A stretch of DNA of 64,000 nt from Paragordius varius. Lineage: Eukaryota; Nematomorpha. Shown piece by piece: positions 57,643-64,000 of the stretch. Where the stretch lies: NCBI GenBank assembly GCA_964247055.1, contig OZ176052.1:6076001-6140000 (forward strand), read 5' to 3'. The number at the start of each line of letters is the position of its first letter. Within the stretch, counting starts at the first letter, position 1. The position numbers were made by a program, and so were the translations under genes. The notes beneath the pieces are model-generated. The model made no database searches. It was not told where the DNA came from and saw only the letters and a list, made by a program, of their open reading frames with translations.

Positions 57643-59984
57643 CAGTGATACTCAAACCGCGGGCCGCATGCGGCCCTAAGAGTGCTTTACAATTGCCCTA
57701 TGACCATATTGATAGTAAAATATTTTTTATCGATGAAATTTTAAAATACACATAATCGGATTTTCGCTTATTTCAATATTAATTTATTTTATTTAAATTT
57801 AATTTTGGTATTTTTAATTTTTACCCAATTTGAAATGTTGACAAATTTCCCTACGTTAAAATGATTTCAAAATTTTGGAACAGTTGTTTTTGTTTCTGCA
57901 TTCTATTTTCTTTTTTTATTTTGAAATTATTGCACTCCTTTTTGTATTTAAGCAATTTCATCCAAACTTGCATATACATATTCTTTTCATTGCTATCCTG
58001 CATCATTTTTTATAACTCATTCCCATAAATATTTTCAAATCAACATCATTAAATTTCGACCTATTTTTTTATAGCAATTCAAATTATTTTCCTTTTTTTG
58101 AAATTTCATAATATTTAAACATATCAAAGGATGACATCTAATGCTAAAAAACGTAAATTATCCGATAAAATCGCTCCTTTTAAAAAGAGAATGGGAAGAA
58201 AAATTCTTTGTCGTTTTAAATAAAAATTTAACTAGCCTCATATGTAAGGACAATATATTAAAATACAATATTGAAAGACATTTTACAATCCATCATTCTC
58301 ACAAACCAGAAAATCATGAGGAAGGAAACGAAAAATATTAAAAATTATGGAATTATACCAGGAAGAAAAATCTACTATGTCCATAGCTTTCTCACAGGAA
58401 AGAGCTCTAACATTAGCTTCGTATGAAATTCGCTATATTTTAGGAAAAAATATGAAACCGTTTACTGATTGCCAACTAATCAAAGAATGTATAATAAATG
58501 GTTGCACTTTTTTATTTGATAAATTCCATAGTAAAGATCAAATCATGAGGCAAATTAAAAATCTTCAACTTTTTGATTCCACATGTGCTCGACGCATTAT
58601 CTAAATATATTTATTGGCTCTGAAAAACTACAAATAGTTCAGTATTGCAATCGATTCCAGCACTGATATAAGTTCAACACCTCAATGTGCGCTCTTCGTG
58701 AGATTTTGCAACGACAACATAATCAACGAGGAGTATTTGAAATTTTTACCAATGAATAATACCACAAAAGGCAGTGATTTTCTCGAATAATTAGCACTTT
58801 TTTCGATAATAATTGTATATATATATGAAAAAATTGGTTTCGATCTGCACAGATGGCTGTCCCTCTATGATTGGAAACAAGGGATTTTTTTGAACATATA
58901 TAATTTGCAAAATATTTGATTATTTCACTGCTTTATCCATCAACCTGGTTTCGCGTGCAAAACATGAATACTCAATTCAGTAATTTAAAACGGTTGTGGA
59001 TATAGTAAACCACAGGGGCAGAGAATTCTACCGCCGTAAATTCAAAAACCTTCTGAAAGATATCGACAATGAATTTGATGACATTCTTTTGTATACCACT
59101 GTGAGATGGTTAAGCCTTAGCAAAGTATCAAATAGATTTTTTGTTTTGTGAGAGGAAATATTATTTATAAATGATAACAGAAAGTTTGACGAAGAATTAA
59201 TAGTGACAAATGATGGGTTTTATTAGCCTACCTTTGTGACATTACTTATAAACTTAAGATTTTAAATAAAAGTCAAGGGACAAAAATAATAACCCAATTT
59301 GCTAATGGATATTAATTTAATCATATACAATTATTTAATTTTTTCTAATGAGATGAAATTCAGATTTCAGGAATTAAGAAATATTAAAAATTGCTTAAAA
59401 CTTGAAAATCCCTGGTATATGGATATATCCAATATTAAGCAACTTGAGCATTTCGATTTTGATCAGGTGCTATCATTGAAAAATTCGTTTTTAAAAATGA
59501 ATCCAATATGGAGGCTATATTCAAGGAGAATCGTAGAGTAGCAATTATGTAGAGTTTTTGCAAAATGTGCCAAATAAATAAATATAAAAGAAATGTGCTC
59601 AAGTTATCCCAACTGTTTTTCCCTACCCTTACACGTTTGAGACGGCATATTCAAGAATGAAGTATGTCAAGAATAATAGAAATCGCTTAACCGAAGATAT
59701 GGACGACGTATTAAGATTGGCCTGTCATGAGGCGAAACCAAATTTGTCAAAAATTATTGGTTAATATCAAAATAAATGTTGTTTATATTTTAATTTTATT
59801 AAATGGTGCAAAACGAGTTTTTAGCTGGATTACATCCGCAGAAAATCATTGTGCTGGTTTGAAGTATAAATATGTGCATATGTATCAAATAGCTATAGGA
59901 TATTTGCCATTATAAAGTTCATGGCCCTCGAAAAAAAATATATATTTAATTTGGCCCTTCCAATTTTTTTGGTGAGTACCACTG
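57643..59984 (+). mobile_element. Near full-length but decayed hAT transposon (Charlie/ZBED5-like)
   Basis: Ends CAGTGATACTCAAACC and GGTGAGTACCACTG are inverted. The 8-bp flanks GTTTAATA and GTTTGATA (7 of 8) are the target duplication. Inside, in broken plus-strand frames: MTSNAKKRKLSDKIAPFK start at about 58130, a BED-type finger remnant (LICKDNILKYNIERHF, 58141-58341), ERALTLASYEIRYILG (58347-58604), the catalytic CTDGCPSMIGNKGFF, a HCFIHQ box, RWLSLSKVSNRFF, and the C-terminal dimerisation segment ETAYSRMKYVKNNRNRLTED. Several frameshifts and stops occur, so it encodes no intact transposase. Subterminal GCGGGCCGCATGCGGCCC resembles the shorter hAT MITEs of the window, which it or its relatives may have mobilised. 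Confidence 0.88.
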
Positions 59985-60254
59985 GTTTGATATATAAATA
60001 ATTATTTATAAATATAATATAATGTTAATATTTGGACTCAAAACCAGGTCAATATACTGTCAAAATCAGAGTTGTTTTCGAAAATGTAAAACGTGGCGGC
60101 TATTTCTTAAAACATTGTACTAAATTTTTTCAATAGGTTCTTAAAATTTATCCTAGTTTCTATTATAAAATATATTTTTAAACAAAATTGAAAGTTATTG
60201 TGTATCCTGAGGTTAACAATAAATTACTATAAATATTATCTCAATTGTTTTTTC

Positions 60255-61548
60255 ATATACATACTCATCCTTAAACATTTTTGATTCTCCTGAAACCTAT
60301 CAATTTACCCTTAAACATTTCGAATATAACCTAAAAATAATTATTTAATTATTTCAAAACAGGCAGAACAATCCAAATTAAACTAGAAAAATAATAAAAA
60401 ATTGTCTACACTTAAATCCCATTTGCACTGCGTCCATAATCGGCAGGGGGGGGGGGGGGGGGGGGTGGGGTAGGCATAAAAAATAATATGATAAAAATAT
60501 ATCAGGATTATCATGGTATAGTTTTGGCCCTTAGAAGTGATTTTAAATATTTGCACTTTTGTGGGTTTTATATCAGAAAATCTTAAAATTTTCGCACATT
60601 TTTATGATGAAATTTTATGATGGAAGCTGAATGTCCCGTTTAAAAAATTATCACTATGTATATCAAAATATTATATACCGTATCTATAAAAAATAACCTG
60701 TTTAAATATATAATTTCTGATAGGAAAATATATCAGGATTATAGTAATGATTTTGGTTTTGGCCCTTACGATTTTTAAGAAAGTTATTTATAGTTTTGTG
60801 CTAAGTGCGCCAGATCAAAAAATGGCAAAATGCGCTCATTTTAATAAAATATTTTTCTAAAAGTAAAATTCTTATTTTAAAAAAATAATTTATATTTAAA
60901 ATAAATTTTGAGGCGAACAAATATTTTAATCCCAATTCTGAGGTGAGAAAAACGTTCTGCATCATCGAATTATATAAAAAAATAATATCTTAAGGAGTTT
61001 TATATTGTTTCCATCTTGGCTAAAAATAGTATGAAGTACGCTATGCATGCATTTTTTAAAAAAATATTTATTGATATCAAAATTTAGCATATATTAAAAA
61101 TTCTATCGCAAAATCTCGGCATTTTTGTTTTTTAAGAGTACTAGCCATTGAAAGGGGAAAAACTTGGGACTTTCGAAACCCACAATTTAAAATTAATAAT
61201 TTATGAAGATATGTTTTGCTTTTTATATTTAATTTATAATAAATTTTAATGATATTTTTTGGATTGTAGCATTTAGCTTTCATTAAAAAATTTTATTTAG
61301 AAAAATGTGCGCAAATGTCCGCATTTTCTGATATGACTACCACAAAAGTTTAAATAACTTTGTTAAATTATGTGGGCCAAAACCAATAATATTATGATAA
61401 TCCTGATACATTTTTCTATCAGAATATATATTTCTTCAATCGACACTGAATTGGCAAAAATTCGAAATGTTAAAGAGCTAATCAATGTGTTGAAAGGTGT
61501 GTTTGAATTTGTGAATACATATGTTTGAGGGTAATTCTAAATAGTAAT

Positions 61549-61555
<7 letters not shown>
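60255..61555. mobile_element. Possible fold-back relic split by a family C element
   Basis: The left side has three loose units (TCATCCTTAAACATTT, TTTACCCTTAAACATTTC). The right side has inverted counterparts (TTTGAATTTGTG, GTTTGAGGGTAATTC) and ends AAATAGTAATTG, a weak version of the fold-back terminus. The arms are decayed. Confidence 0.4.
60426..61450. mobile_element. Family C element, second copy, with a long G tract
   Basis: Starts CACTGCGTCCATAATCGG, followed by a run of more than 20 G. Then ATATCAGGATTATCATGG and, at the right, ATAATCCTGATACATTTTTC in inverse orientation. Inner sequence TAGTATGAAGTACGC matches the 45-46 kb nest. The right terminus is eroded. Confidence 0.65.
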
Positions 61556-61584
<29 letters not shown>

Positions 61585-64000
61585 CAAGGAATCAATAAAT
61601 AGATATTCTTCCTCGTCCTTTGACACTTTCATATACGAAAAAAGTAGCCTTCAAAATTAAAAAAACTCTATATAATGGGAAGACAGCCAATATGGACCAC
61701 TAAAAGGGTTTCGGTTAAGTCCATTGACATTTAGTAGGATATAATTTTAAAATAATATATATCAATAAATAATGAATTTGTAAGGTCTAAACATTCAGAT
61801 AACCTTTCAAAAACTTATATCAATTATATAACAAGCAGCAAAAAAATACTAATTGGTTGTATTTTAGCAAAAAAGGGTGTATTCCCATCATCTTTCTATT
61901 AACGGATTATCCCTTAATATAATAATTTTTTTCCAGACATCTAAGGATAAATTTAGTGCTAATAGATCAAAAAAATTTACCATTCACAATTGAACTTTTG
62001 TTTTTGCAACGACTATTTTTTTGTTGAATAATATGGCATGCATAGATTTAAATACGCTCTGTATATTTTCTAAGACAATTCGGGGAAGCAATTAGAATTT
62101 AATATTTTGGTATTATTATAAATTTTTTAAAGATTTCAATTATTATAAAGTTTTTTTGTTTAATCCACAAGAGTACTCTTAAATTATTTATAAACTTGCA
62201 TGACTGTAGGAAGAGGTCAAAATTATTTCATCGAAAATATCAGAATAAATATCATGACGAAATCCTTATATTTCTAATTATAGCTACAAACAATTTTTAA
62301 ACAAATCATCGCATCATATTGTGATATGGTTTCGAAATTTCATAATTATATATTTTATAATGTTAATTATCAATTTATCATTCTTGCATACTTCATCCAT
62401 ACTTAAACAAAATTACATGGAATGGCCTTTGTTAACAATCTTTTCATGATAAAATTTTTTAAATTTATTGATTCATTACATGGATTACATCATAAAAAGT
62501 AATTAAATAATTTTTTTTATTGACAATGCAGATAAAATGTCGTGATCATACCTAAAAATATCATTTTACAATACCTCTAATAATTATAATACGGGTATTT
62601 TGAAAACAATATAGTTTTCATAGGATAATATTTTTGTCTTCATACGTTACGCTTAATTTAGAGAAAAATAAATGACAATATCATCATTGATTTATGTTTA
62701 ATGTAGAAAAATATTCATTATATATTTCTTCTATTCATTTATATATGTATGATACCCGTAACTCATCACATCTAATCGCTAAAAGCTTTTTCCCTTTAAA
62801 ACCAAAATTATACGCCTGCCAATGTTTAAAATATAATTAATCCAAATCTATACACCTTAAAAAAATAAAATAGCGAATCAAAATCCGAAATCAATGATCA
62901 TTTTTTTATTCCTCTATTATTGGATCTTGAATCGACATTGTATCATGATTGGACGATGTCAAATCATTCAAAATAATAGTAAGTAGATACGACATTAATT
63001 TCATATTTTAGATAATTTTAAAAGAAATCCTAAAAAACATTTATTGCTTTTATATAGGTTTAATATTATCAATCATAATATTTATTAATAAACAGTATGA
63101 CCATCAAATTATGCTACAAACATAACCAACAAATTTAATATTCATAAAGGATTTTTAAATCGCACATGTCATTAAAACGGTTTAAATATATGTTTATAGA
63201 AAATATACAGTTTAAAGTCTCTTTTGTCCTTTGAGAACTTTAACACTCGCCTGCTCAGTGCTGACAGTGATGATGGAAAAATTGAGTGGTTTCAGGGTTC
63301 AAACTCTGGCACGCAGTGTAAGAGTCCTCCCTACCTACCACAACATCACGCATAATTATATGCTTGTAAAATTTCCTTCAATTTGTGATCCAATTTAGGA
63401 CAGATTAAAATTAAAGAGCCGAAGGTACTCTCAGTTCAAACCGATCGATTTTTACAACAACTGGTCGCAATACCGTTTTAAATGCGAAGAACCAGAAATA
63501 GGATTGTTATTTTTCAGCATTTGACCGTTTCTCAATATTCTAAAGTTCTGGTATTTTAGGTAAGGTTATCATGAACCAATGATTTTTTAACTCTATAAAT
63601 TGATATTACTATTGACTTCATTTAAATTAAAGTTGTAAAATGTTTTAAGGGGTTTTTCGATGTTTCAATGTATGCTTAGCATACATATTTCACACGAGTT
63701 TGCTTGAGGTTTATAATACAAACATGGCGAATAATTGGTATTGTATGCAAATTAAATTATTTTCTCACCTATTGTGGTTGTTCTAATAAATATGTGGAAA
63801 AATATTCTACACTTTCCCTTAACTAAGAGCTGGAAGATTAGGAATGTTGTGTCCCTAAGCAGTTAATTATCACTTCACTTTAAGCGATCACTATGCATTT
63901 ATATATCGAACTAAATAATACACTTTTTTAGTTTGGTTTTAAATTAAATTGCGTTTTTTAACGAAATGGATGTTTTTGAAATGTTTTAGCTTTTACTTTT
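61556..64000. other. Intergenic, no gene recognised
   Basis: A/T-rich throughout, with an (AT)n tract at its start and the tRNA-like block near 63.24 kb. No exon or transposon protein was seen on either strand. Confidence 0.5.
63240..63312 (+). repeat. tRNA-derived SINE candidate
   Basis: TGCTCAGTGCTGAC resembles a pol III A box, and CAGGGTTCAAACTCTGG is a good B box and T-stem, about 45 bp apart. Flanks are richer in G/C than normal for this DNA. No intact cloverleaf was drawn, so it is more likely a tRNA-derived SINE head than a functional tRNA gene. Confidence 0.42.

Overview
The window is about 75% A+T nuclear DNA from an animal. Genes are split by GT-AG introns and use the standard code. 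The recognisable genes have animal orthologues: a lipid phosphate phosphatase, the delta subunit of mitochondrial ATP synthase, the arginine methyltransferase CARM1, the KICSTOR scaffold SZT2 and an intronless 7-transmembrane receptor. The most telling trait is intron size. At least ten introns of only 22-32 nt are supported by reading phase, and several also by protein conservation across the splice. They coexist with introns of 60-200 nt and with kilobase introns full of transposons. Introns averaging about 26 nt are reported for dicyemid mesozoans, so a mesozoan-like or other reduced parasitic animal is a reasonable guess. The sequence alone does not prove it.

Layout. 0.8-5.6 kb: a PLPP-like gene (-) and a gene for an unknown two-membrane-segment protein (+), with start codons 59 bp apart. 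5.6-8.9 kb: an unidentified multi-exon gene (-). 9.7-10.1 kb: a small ORF (-). 10.35-11.69 kb: a single-exon GPCR (+), converging on SZT2. 11.86-24.05 kb: 22 exons of an SZT2 homologue (-), whose exon lengths sum to an exact multiple of three. 24.05-34.6 kb: a gene desert of decayed LINE, mariner and MITE sequence. 34.6-42.3 kb: a second unidentified large gene (-). 42.9-46.8 kb: nested DNA-transposon derivatives. 47.3-47.8 kb: a fold-back element. 48.7-55.8 kb: ATP5F1D (-) and CARM1 (+), again head to head, 56 bp between start codons. 57.6-60.0 kb: a decayed hAT transposon with clear ends and target duplication. 60-64 kb: more repeats, including a tRNA-derived SINE candidate.

Two features stand out beyond the genes. 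One is the micro-intron class. The other is a group of fold-back elements that share the terminus ATACCATTT. Their arms are tandem ~21-bp units, and different members carry unrelated unit sequences. Six copies of the main group sit in introns of SZT2, CARM1 and the second unidentified gene. One ends 7 bp before a CARM1 exon. No retrovirus, LTR element or Polinton was recognised.

Functionally the named genes are housekeeping or signalling genes: membrane lipid signalling (PLPP), respiration (ATP5F1D), chromatin and transcription (CARM1) and amino-acid control of mTORC1 (SZT2). They do not form a pathway. What they share is the compact divergent arrangement and the short introns.
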